The translations under genes and the position numbers were made by a program. Of a stretch of 64,000 nt of DNA, positions 32,418 to 42,072 are shown piece after piece (position 1 is the first letter of the stretch; every line of letters starts with the position of its first letter). Source of the DNA: Brachionus plicatilis (taxonomy: Eukaryota; Rotifera; Eurotatoria; Ploima; Brachionidae); NCBI GenBank assembly GCA_010279815.1, contig QEOQ01000316.1:1059418-1123417 (forward strand), written 5' to 3'. A model generated the notes under the pieces. It was not told the origin of the DNA. It saw nothing but the letters and a program-made list of their open reading frames with translations, and ran no database searches.

Positions 32418-34430
32418 ATGTTCCGATTATTACTAAATAAAAGTTTTGCGATTGCTGAAAAATTTTCAAAAATAAACACAATAATAAACACAAAAATAAA
32501 CAATGTTCAATTTATGCGTTTTCTTCAGTATAAACCAATCGAAACCTCAAACGTTATTCGAGTGGGCCACAAAATGACCCAAGTAATAGAAAAAAAACGC
32601 CACAAATATTTAGAAAAAAAAGTCCAAGATGAAAAATACTCTAAAACTTTTAGGCAATCAAGACGTTTGTTAATTGCTTCATGGAATCCAAACTTCAATC
32701 ACTATACTGGACAAGCATACAAAAATTTTTCGGAGAGAAATTTTGCCTCTTTTGGTTGGAAAAACCGTCGCAGTGCCGGACAGTATTTTACAATAAACGC
32801 CATTTCATCGCATCCGTCTCTCATTGACAGCAGCAAAGTAAGAAATGAACGCGACGAAATGATCGAATTCGAAGACACATTTTTGAGTCCAATTCTAATT
32901 CAAAAGCTCAAGAAAAATTACCAGCAACCAACTTTGATCCAACATCTAGGCATTAAGCAAATTTTATCGCGACAGTCTCATCACTTAATTGTGGCTGAAA
33001 CAGGCGGCGGCAAAACTCTAACATACACATTGCCTGCCATTGAGTGTTCAATAGCAATCAAAAAATACTTGGACAAAATAAACATTAAGCGAGCTAATAA
33101 TCAGCCTATATGCATAATACTGGTTCCTACCAGAGAACTTGTCTTTCAAATATACAAAACATTCAACCAATTGATCAATGTGGACAATGTGTGCCCTTCT
33201 CAATTTGAATTTGACCAAAATTGTTATTTAAAAAATTTAAATGTTGTTGTTGACTTGCATGAAGCTCAAATAAAAGCCAAAGAACAAGTAACAGGCATTA
33301 AATTGAACAGCTTGAATGAAAATAAAGAGAAGCCAATTGATATAATGATAACAATGCCCGGTCAACTAGAGGACCGGTTAGACACAAGATATTTTAATTC
33401 TGCCTACTTAAGACAAGTTGTATTAGACGAAGCTGATACTTTGTTGGACGACAGTTTTAGTAGGACAACCTTAAAGTGTTTAAGCTTGTTAAGAATGAAT
33501 TTAGAGATGGCCAAATTGGAGCCAGTGATGAGCCACTATGAGCAAGAAAGCGATCCAAGCGAGCTAGAAGCACTGAGACGCAAACAGTTTAACTTTGATC
33601 TGCAACAAAATTTAAAAGATCCTAGTGTTCAACTTTTGTTTGTGTCAGCAACAGTTCCCAGAGATTTGAAAAATATATTAATTGATTTAATTGACTGTGA
33701 GAGTAGTCTAAAAAGCATAAGCACTAATAAAATAAATCGTTTGATGTTGCATGTGCCACAAAAATTTATCAGAACTAATGGAACCAAGCGTTCACAGCAA
33801 TTACTAGAATTAATTCAAAAAGATTTGAACAACAAAAATCTAAAAAGAACAATCATGATATTTACTTATAGAGCAAAGACGGCAGTTTATGTTCACAAAT
33901 ATTTGAAAGAGAATAACATCGATTGTGAACTGTTGACCAAACAATTAAACAATCTGCAGCGAGAACAGGTTGTTGGTAATTTTTTTAGTGGAAAAGTAAG
34001 AGTGTTGGTCTGTACTGATATTGCGTCCAGGGGCTGGGACACAATCCATGTAAATCATGTAGTTAATTTTGAAATGCCGCAATACATTGCCGACTATTTG
34101 CATCGTGTAGGAAGAGTTGGACGCATTAACAGTCACAAACATGCTGGCTCTGCAGGACTTGTAACAAATTTTATTATAAATCGCTTCGAGGTAGATCTAG
34201 TTTGGAATATTGAACGATCACTTAGACTCGAAACCGAACTGCACAATGTAAATGCTAATGTAAAATGTTTGTACAAATATTCTTATTTAAATGAACACGG
34301 TGAAATTGATCAAAATCAAAAATTAGCTTCTCTAGACAAGAATAATCAAGATAATCATCCGAAAAGTCAACAAACAAGCGAACAAGATTACAGTCAACAC
34401 TTAAATGATAGAAAAAAATATTTGCTTTAG
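32418..34430 (+). CDS. Mitochondrial DEAD-box RNA helicase (DDX28-like)
   Basis: Intronless, 670 aa from the ATG at 32418; the upstream in-frame GTG at 32391 is not a likely start. The N-terminus MFRLLLNKSFAIAEKF is basic and amphipathic, as in a mitochondrial presequence. All helicase motifs are visible: Q-motif region around QPTLIQHLGI, motif I AETGGGKT (193-200), Ia PTREL, Ib TMPGQL, II DEAD (337-340), III SAT (410-412), IV IMIFTYRAK, V DIASRGWD (534-541), VI HRVGRVGR (562-569). The long N-terminal extension and the unusual HRVGRVGR/DIASRGWD wording fit DDX28, which assists mitochondrial large-subunit ribosome assembly. The C-terminus is Gln/Asn-rich and low complexity. Assignment to DDX28 rather than another mitochondrial helicase is by motif resemblance. 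Confidence 0.88.
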   Translation: MFRLLLNKSFAIAEKFSKINTIINTKINNVQFMRFLQYKPIETSNVIRVGHKMTQVIEKKRHKYLEKKVQDEKYSKTFRQSRRLLIASWNPNFNHYTGQAYKNFSERNFASFGWKNRRSAGQYFTINAISSHPSLIDSSKVRNERDEMIEFEDTFLSPILIQKLKKNYQQPTLIQHLGIKQILSRQSHHLIVAETGGGKTLTYTLPAIECSIAIKKYLDKINIKRANNQPICIILVPTRELVFQIYKTFNQLINVDNVCPSQFEFDQNCYLKNLNVVVDLHEAQIKAKEQVTGIKLNSLNENKEKPIDIMITMPGQLEDRLDTRYFNSAYLRQVVLDEADTLLDDSFSRTTLKCLSLLRMNLEMAKLEPVMSHYEQESDPSELEALRRKQFNFDLQQNLKDPSVQLLFVSATVPRDLKNILIDLIDCESSLKSISTNKINRLMLHVPQKFIRTNGTKRSQQLLELIQKDLNNKNLKRTIMIFTYRAKTAVYVHKYLKENNIDCELLTKQLNNLQREQVVGNFFSGKVRVLVCTDIASRGWDTIHVNHVVNFEMPQYIADYLHRVGRVGRINSHKHAGSAGLVTNFIINRFEVDLVWNIERSLRLETELHNVNANVKCLYKYSYLNEHGEIDQNQKLASLDKNNQDNHPKSQQTSEQDYSQHLNDRKKYLL

Positions 34431-35089
34431 AATTTGTTCATTCTTTTTTTTTTTTTTTTAATAAAAAAGCTTTAGAAATTTTTCAATTTTTTCAAATTAA
34501 TTTAAAAAAAAGACCAAATTAGACACATTAAGAAGCAGAACAAGGAGAAATAAATTATTTAATTTAAATTTAAATTTAAAAATTAAAAATAGTGACTCGT
34601 CTTAATTAACAAAAATAAAAAAAAACTTACGAAATATTTTATTAGTCTACAATAAAATAGAGATCTTAAGATGTTAAGCTATTTTTTTAATTTTTTATTT
34701 TGAATTTATTGAATATATATTTTTTAAAGTATCATAAGTGTTAATAGTTTTAAAGATTAAAACTAATTTAAAATTAAAAAAAGTAATTTTTAATTGCAAT
34801 GCATACACTAAACTGTTCTTATCTCAAAAATTTTACCTACAAAGTCCAGCATTTTTTTTTTTATTTTGTGTATTTGAACTCGGGTTTTCCAAATAATTTT
34901 GTGACTAACTGCCTTGCTAAATTAAAAACACTAAAGTTAATTTAACAATTCTGAATGCTATGATTGCACGATTGGCAAAAGTGCTTTGAGACACATTCTA
35001 TTTGGTAAACATCATTGGTCCAAATAGATTTTTAGATTGGTATTTGGGAAATTTATTTATATAGGTCGAATTTGTCAAGCATATCGAAG
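34431..35089. other. Spacer between helicase and glycosyltransferase genes
   Basis: AT-rich spacer of 659 bp holding the presumed helicase 3' UTR and the promoter/5' UTR of the next gene. A tRNA-like but degenerate segment lies around 34,850-34,930. No gene is supported. Confidence 0.4.
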
Positions 35090-36421
35090 ATGGTTGCATT
35101 TGAAAAAAAAATTAATTCCAAACAAATTTTCAAATACATAAACATGTTTTTGAAAGTAAGATTTTTGAAAAATGCTATTTTATTTTTTGTTTCAATCTAC
35201 TTGATAATCGAGCTAAATAAATTAATTTATTCAATTATAATTCATTTAAAAAACAGAGCCTATTTGAATAGCAATTTTCATAGATTTTTGAATAATTCAA
35301 AATTTTTGTCGTTCGACAATCACGATCCACTAAAAAAATTTAAATCTAATCATGAAGCAATTATAAATGTAGCATCACAAAGTATCAATAAAAAGGTGGT
35401 GTTTCACAAAAGGCTCAATAGTGGCGGCTACGGCAATTCGTTGTACTCGATGCTAAGCGCTTTATTGATAGCAATTATTAGCGAGAGTGCATTAATATCC
35501 GATTGGGAATACATCGAATATTTTGTAGTGCCTCCTCTAAAGAATGTTTTTCACAAATACGAGCCAACTTCGGAGCTTAATATAAATTTTAAAACAAACT
35601 ATTTGTTGTCAACAAGCAAAAATGCGTGGATCTATGATAAAAACGTTGACATTTACCTAGAGAATAGTTTGCCTCATGATCAAAATAGAATTCAATTCGA
35701 ATCACTGTCAGCATACTTTTTCGATGTGTGCGCTCAGCCTCAAAACTTTGACAAATTGCTCGAATACAAATTGGCCTCGAATAAAACGATTGAAAGAGCC
35801 AACATTTCAGTGTCCCAAAGAAAAACTGGCAAACAATCTGATGCTCAAATTGTTGAAGATTTGCTTTTGGTCGGTTTCGAAGTTGGCTCAGTTTTGATTA
35901 ATAAATTTTGGAAGCCTCAGACATTTTTAACTGATCAAATAAACTCATTTTATGATCGAGAATTTCGCGCTCATTTTGTAATTGGCATGCAATTGAGATT
36001 TTTGTACATGAATAAACAGGATGTTGATAAATTTTTCAAATGTGCTTTTTATATTGAAAAAATAAATGGAGTTCAAAAAGCAAAATGGTTTTTGACCGGT
36101 GACGACAATCACAGAATAGATGCATTGTATGCTCAGTATCCTGATAGATTTATAATGGGCCAAGGAAAAATAGCCCACTCGTCATTTTCAAGCATCGGAT
36201 CCTATGAGCGGACTATACTGGACAATGAATTGTTGGCACGCTCAAACGAAATCCTATTTACTGGAGGCAGCACGTATGGCTTTGTGGCCGCTTTAAGACA
36301 AAATAAACTGCCCTATTGTGTCGAAGGACGATCAAATAAACCTTTTGATGAAAACCAGCCTTGCAAACGAATGAGTTTAAATCGTGGACCCAAAAGAACA
36401 TATGATTTTATTGTTATATGA
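35090..36421 (+). CDS. Fucosyltransferase-like type II membrane glycosyltransferase
   Basis: Intronless, 443 aa from ATG 35090; the TTG at 35072 is not a plausible animal start. A basic N-terminus is followed by one hydrophobic anchor (NAILFFVSIYLIIEL, about residues 24-52), as in Golgi type II enzymes. The lumenal part has blocks seen in GT-B fucosyltransferases: RLNSGGYGNSLYSMLSALL followed by SDWEY (a GxGN donor-site-like loop), IGMQLRFLYM (position of the HxR/IGxQIR motif), FLTGDD and GGSTYGFVAALRQNKLPY near the C-terminus (the STFGY-like motif). These are typical of xyloglucan-type (GT37-like) and related alpha-fucosyltransferases. The donor sugar and acceptor cannot be told. Confidence 0.65.
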   Translation: MVAFEKKINSKQIFKYINMFLKVRFLKNAILFFVSIYLIIELNKLIYSIIIHLKNRAYLNSNFHRFLNNSKFLSFDNHDPLKKFKSNHEAIINVASQSINKKVVFHKRLNSGGYGNSLYSMLSALLIAIISESALISDWEYIEYFVVPPLKNVFHKYEPTSELNINFKTNYLLSTSKNAWIYDKNVDIYLENSLPHDQNRIQFESLSAYFFDVCAQPQNFDKLLEYKLASNKTIERANISVSQRKTGKQSDAQIVEDLLLVGFEVGSVLINKFWKPQTFLTDQINSFYDREFRAHFVIGMQLRFLYMNKQDVDKFFKCAFYIEKINGVQKAKWFLTGDDNHRIDALYAQYPDRFIMGQGKIAHSSFSSIGSYERTILDNELLARSNEILFTGGSTYGFVAALRQNKLPYCVEGRSNKPFDENQPCKRMSLNRGPKRTYDFIVI

Positions 36422-36579
36422 AATTTTTACTAAAATATTGCTTAGCTTTTTTTTTTAAATTAATAAATGATAAAAATATAAAAATTTAATTTGTCTATGT
36501 TTTATTTAATTAAGCTAATCTTAAGTAGATTGATAAGCTAAATTAAGTGTACCTAATTTTTTTCAATTAAAAAATTTTT

Positions 36580-36925
36580 TCAAATAAAATCGATTAAATT
36601 TGTCTCCATATTTTCGACTACATCTGAAATTAGTATCTGGAGGTGGATATGTTGCAAATTTTCCTCTTATTTAAATTCAAAAAAATTGAATTTATTATCG
36701 AAAAAAAAATAAAAAATCTCACTTGGCATAAATTTAATGGTCGTCGAAACAAAAAGTCTGTTGTCATGTTTACCCTAAGAAAAATTTAAAAAAATTCTCA
36801 GACTACAAATTAAAGCATTAAAGAGACTTAATAGCCTCGAAGCTAATAAATTATTTAAGTACAAAAGCTTGTTTGTTTTGCAGAATTTTAATCAACTCAC
36901 AATTTAAGTCTAATAATCTTTTTTT
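36580..36925 (-). CDS. 3'-terminal exons of an unrecognised minus-strand gene
   Basis: Three exons in matching phase: 36925-36863, 36774-36723 and 36665-36580, with GT..AG introns of 88 and 57 nt and TGA at 36580. They read KKRLLDLNCELIKILQNKQAF, GKHDNRLFVSTTIKFMP and KENLQHIHLQILISDVVENM then METNLIDFI, a helical, normally composed protein. Further protein-like open segments on the same strand at about 37074-36975 (DDRNNTNFNFDLKIND, NICAGYFLEQLKQ) and 37441-37369 (RDFRDRNEYNSWENDK, ending in a GTAAGC donor) may be earlier exons, but I could not join them in phase. I recognise no family. The gene faces the fucosyltransferase-like gene tail to tail. Confidence 0.45.
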
Positions 36926-37688
36926 CTTTAATCAAACTTTTAATTTAAAAAAAAAAAACTATCTGTTATCTATTTGCTTCAATTGTTCCAAAAAATATCC
37001 AGCACAAATGTTTAAAAAAAAATTATCATCGTTTATTTTCAAGTCAAAATTAAAATTAGTATTATTTCGGTCATCTATATAGATTTAGTTTAAGTAATCA
37101 AAATGTAAAAATTAATTTTTTTTCTACGATGCATACTTAATTAATTTATTAATAGAAATTCTAAAGTATTAAATTATTTCTCATAAAATCAGTCGTCGAA
37201 AAAAATTTTAATTAAATAATTTTGAAGAATATTAAAAAAAAAAAACATATAGAATTGTTTATGTCAAATGATAAAATTGATCTCATCATTTTCATTTCAT
37301 TTGTTTCATCTATTTTTTTACATTTATTATTATATTTTAAGTAGTTTCATATTTCAAGTTAAGCTTACGATTTCTCTCTTAAATTCCTGTTTGTCATTCT
37401 CCCAAGAGTTATACTCGTTTCTATCTCGAAAGTCTCTTCTGATTTTCTTTCAATTCAATTTTGCATTCTTATATATATATTTCTTGTTCAGTAACAACTA
37501 AATTTTAAAAATAAAAATCTATCCATCAAGGTTATTTAATTAAATATTTAGATATAAAAAGACTAGATTTGAATTTATTTTTGTTTTATTATATTATTTT
37601 TCGACTAAAAAACGTTCAGTTAATTATTTTTTGTAAGAATTTTTCTTCTAAAGTTAAATCATGCTGCAAACTCTTATCATTTCTTTAA

Positions 37689-37775
37689 GATAATTAAATA
37701 TTTAGAATAAATCATTTATTCTAAATATTTAATTATCGACATGACTTGGAAACAAAAAGTTTTTGTTTCCAAGTC
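37689..37775. repeat. Two adjacent perfect inverted repeats
   Basis: Hairpin 1 (37689-37737): GATAATTAAATATTTAGAAT pairs with its reverse complement across a short loop, about a 20-bp stem. Hairpin 2 (37743-37775): GACTTGGAAACAAAAA pairs with TTTTTGTTTCCAAGTC across one base, a 16-bp stem. They are separated by five bases. They may be a pair of transposon scars, a transcription-blocking structure or a small structured RNA. Confidence 0.7.
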
Positions 37776-39610
37776 TACTTGAAAATAATGTTGAAATTTA
37801 ACTGAGAGTTTATTCAGTTGGATTAACAGAATAATTAATGTATGAGATGAAAGAATAACAAGAACGGAATTGTGGTCAAGAGAAAAATGAGCAACAAAGT
37901 GTCTCCAAAATCAATTAGGGTTTCTATTTGCATATTTAATTGAAATCAAGTCTAATTTTCTGGTAATTAAAAATCAATATTTTTAAAAATTGGTTTCAGA
38001 TTCAACGAAAGGAGAGAAAGAGAGAGAGAGAGAGGGAACAAAAAAAAAGGATTTGAATTATTATTGCTATTATTATTTTACTAATTTTGTTCTTGGGGTT
38101 CGTAAATTGAAAGGAATTAGAAACTAATGAACTAAAATCAATGTGGAAAGAAAAAAAAAAAACTTAATTTATATGGCATAGGCACAGTCATTTACAAAAA
38201 CTAATCCATAAAAATGTCAAATCAGATTCTTGTCAAATAAAAAAGGAAAATTTTCAAGTGGAATCTCGGATTTAATTTGGTTTGGCTTCTATTTATTTCG
38301 TCAAAGTCCACAGGCAACATTGACCAGTTTTCTGCTATTTAGATATTTGTTCAAAATTGAGACAAACTAAAATTTATATTCTACTTGAATCAGTCTCAAC
38401 TTACACTTCCTATCCGCTCTAATTAAAATTTTAAAATTATTTTTCCATTTCAAAAAAATATGATATTTCTATGTGCTTCAACTTTGATGAATTATTCATT
38501 AGCTTTAGTTTAGAGACTAACACAAACATATGCGACCGAATATGCCACTTAGTAGCTGGCTTGTTGGCTTGCTTTTAAATTCTATTTAATTTAAAATTAA
38601 AGTCAATTTTTTCACGAGTACACTTGGTCCAGAGAATTTTTTCGATTAAATATCATTCATAAATCATAAACTCTCAATTTCGTTTCCTCTATTTACTCTA
38701 GTACCTGACTATTAGTTTTCATATATTATCGAAATTCAATACAACAAGATAAATGAATATTTAAAGTCAGTCCTTTTGCTAATTGTGCGCCAAACATAAG
38801 CAAATCTTTTGAATTTTTTTCACCACAAAAAATTAGATAAAAAATAAATTTAATCGATAAATTGATTAGTATAGTCATAAAAAATTATTTAAATTCAGTT
38901 TAAATTATTCAATTTGTGTTTAATTCAATTTTTTTTAATTTTTTTTAAAGTGGCGAATTCACAATTTTGACGCAATAAGCATCTAAATTCAAATAAATGT
39001 TTTATATTGATCTCGAATTGTTTAAATTTTTAACTAGGAAGTTGATTATCTAATTAGTTTTTAGCTCTGTGGACAAAGAGTATCATGTTGTAAATCGTGA
39101 TCTTCTTTTCTATTTTTTTTTGTTCTTAAATGAATATCCTTTGTATGATACATCAATTTTATTTTTGAATAAGATGTGTTGCTTGAAAAGAAGAAATTTA
39201 TTTAAAAAATAAGAAAGAAAAAGGGTTTTTGATTAACAAGAAGTGAAGATACTTGATAAAATTTGATTAGAGATGGAATCGAATGCAAGCGACGAGAACT
39301 ACAGCAATTTAGCAAGTTTTTCAAATTTTTTTATTTAAAGTTTAAAGTAAAAAATTTCAGCTTGAATTTAGCTTGTTAAGGCTTTTGTTTTTAATCAAGA
39401 GAGAATGAATAAGAGAATGGCAGTCGACGTCGACGTAGTTCACATTGAGTGCGTAGTTATTGGAATGTATTTACTTTAAATTAATTCTAAATGATTAACA
39501 ATTCAAATTGAATAGAACTGCATTAGAGCTGAGCACACAAAACAGATACAAATAATAATTTATTATATATTCCCTTGAAACGTCTAAAACGACGATGACA
39601 CCTAAACCAT

Positions 39611-39665
39611 TCTGCTCATCACATAGATTAATCATTTTGGTTCTATGTTCTATGTGATGAAGCAA
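39611..39665. repeat. Hairpin, possible small-RNA precursor
   Basis: TCATCACATAGA (39616-39627) pairs with TCTATGTGATGA (39649-39660), leaving a 21-nt loop, with two further pairs possible outside. The length would suit a short pre-miRNA, but no mature sequence is recognised. Confidence 0.35.
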
Positions 39666-42072
39666 AAAAAATAAAAAATTAATATTTTGAATTGAAGCAG
39701 TTTTATTTTGGCAAGTTTTTAAATTATTGCGGCTTAAAATACGACATAAAAACTAATAATATTCAAATAGAACCTTTGTCAGAAGATAGATGCAAGAAAA
39801 TAATTATAAAATTCCATGAATATAATTTAAAGTCAATTGTGGGCTCATGAATATAAACAGACTGCAATTAGGAATTAATTTAAAGCGTATTTGGCTTCAA
39901 ATATTTAAGCTCTGTAAAATTAGAATTTTCATCTTGTACTAATCAGACCAATTTGGATACGAGCAAAGTAGCGATTTAAGCCAGATTAAGGCTTTCTATG
40001 ATTTAGCGAAATAAATAAATAACACGAGAATGCATGATTACAAAATGGAATGAGGCAAAATAATCGATTAAATATTAATTATTACTAAGCCAAGCCACTC
40101 TGGCCTTTAAAAATAGACAAAAATCAATAATTAAATTCTCAAACTATGAAACATTCACTTAGATAAAATAAATAATAATTAACTAACTTCTTTTTTTTTT
40201 TTTTTGAACTTAACTAACCGGTGCTCTAGCAAAATCATCTGATTTAAATTGTTTATTTAATAAAAGTAAAAATTGTTTACAATCGAGCATGTTTATTATA
40301 CAAAAATCGAATTTATTTGTCTTTATTACATAATATTTCAATTATTATTTTTTGATCTTGACTTAGCCTTTCAATTCTATTTATTTATTTGTTTCAACAG
40401 ACAAGACATTTTTTTTTTCATTTTTTTTTTTCATTTTTTTAATTATTTAAATTTTTATTGTTGTAAGTTGATTAGAATCTATTTTATGTTTGGAGGAAAT
40501 GATTTTTTTTTCAAAATTCCTGATCAAAAAGACTCGTTATGTCAAATACATAATAAAATAAAAAATCATCAAAATAGCTAGGCAAGCTCTTTTTTATTTT
40601 TTTTTTCGAACATTTATTCTAAAAATTTTCTTATTAATTCAAAAATTAAGAAGACATTGTCAAGACAAGAGTGATTTCTGAGAGTGCAAAGTAGTAAAAT
40701 TTTCTATTAAATTTGCTGATTCGAACAAAAAAGTGTGTGATTTAAATTAGAATTAGAAAATAGTTTCAATTTCTTCGGACAGATTTGTTTCGATGCTGTT
40801 TGTTTTAGCTTAGTCTGAGTAAAATTAAGAGTTATCGATTTTTTGTTTCAAATAACCACTTGAAATAGCAGCGCTTCTAGACTAGCTTTTTTTCTTTATT
40901 ATCTATCTATTAATAACTACTGGTAGTCTATCTTTTTTACTTTAATGAATCATGAATCAGACCATTTCATTTTGCTCAATTGATAACTTCATTTTTGCCT
41001 TTTTCGCCTGTGTATCTGTGTGTGTGTGTTTTTTTAATTAAACCATTCGAAGAAAGTGCTTATGTCAAGTGAGTTTCTGCTGCTAGTCGTGAATTAAAAG
41101 TTGGTGTTTACTTAATACAGTTCGAAGCAAATATTTGCACGTTAAGATAACTCAAGTTAATTAAATTTTATTGCATAAAAGAATTTAATCAATTGAAATT
41201 TTTATTTTTTTTAACAAATATGCATCACAGCCATCAATGTTCAATAGATTAACTTTGTAGACTATTAATTATTGTTATGATAATTAGAGAAACAATTAGA
41301 AAAAGGATTAAATAAAAGTTAATCTTGGTCTTGAGTCTACTAGTTGGGTTGTATAGTCGATGGACTAAATGGTTTTGTTTTTTGAATAACAAATATGTCA
41401 TTGCACAACATTATCATGAATCAAAAAAAAAAAAAAAGAAAAAGAAAAAAAACTAATTAGAAAATAAAAGTGCTTAATGTTAGTCATTAATCATAGGCTT
41501 ACGCTAAATATAGCCTTATTATTATTTATTTATTTATTTGTTTTGAATATAAATTTTGATAATCATTATTATCGGCTAGTTTTACTGCTTCGTTCGAATC
41601 GCCAATATTACTTCAATAAATCATTTATTATAATTTTTAAAACGCCAAAAATTTTCAACTAAATTAATTAAATTTTTAATTTTTAGAATAAAGGATTGGA
41701 AAAAAAAAAACTAATTTTTTTCAACTTTTTCTAACATTTTTATTTTATTTTTTAGCTGATGACGATAGAAATTAAAAAATTTGTCTAATTGGAAATTTCG
41801 AATCAATTTTTTCATTTTTTTTTCTTTATTTCTTTTTTTCTTTTTTTGTTGTTCGCCTCCTATTGCCTAGAGATAAATGAAACAAAACATTATCTAATAA
41901 TAAGTGAAGCTTTTTTATTTTGTTTTTATTTAAATGCATTAATGGTCGTCATTTATTTAGATCAATTGAAATGGTATCTTTAGTTCGAAGCATAGATATA
42001 TAGATATACAGATAGATAGATAGAAAGATAGTTTGTTTGAATAATGAAATTGATGCGAATCTAGTCATTGAA

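Larger units (their letters stand above)
36926..42072. other. Long spacer upstream of the CDK5 activator gene
   Basis: About 5 kb of AT-rich DNA. It may hold upstream exons of the unrecognised minus-strand gene (to about 37,441) and the promoter and 5' UTR of the CDK5R gene. Visible structure: two adjacent perfect hairpins at 37689-37737 and 37743-37775, a GA-rich tract at 38008-38036, a 12-bp-stem hairpin at 39616-39660, a GT tract near 41018-41030, and GATA-type microsatellite at about 42000-42030. No coding region is supported elsewhere. Confidence 0.4.

Noticed and set aside
34848..34930. tRNA-like segment on the minus strand (CCCGAGTTCAAAT, GCAAGGCAGTTAG)
   Set aside because: T-arm and D-arm words are present but no acceptor or anticodon stem pairs; at most a tRNA or SINE relic.
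37268..37501. 77-aa plus-strand open frame
   Set aside because: Opposite-strand shadow of a possible minus-strand exon; low-complexity Phe/Leu/Ser composition.
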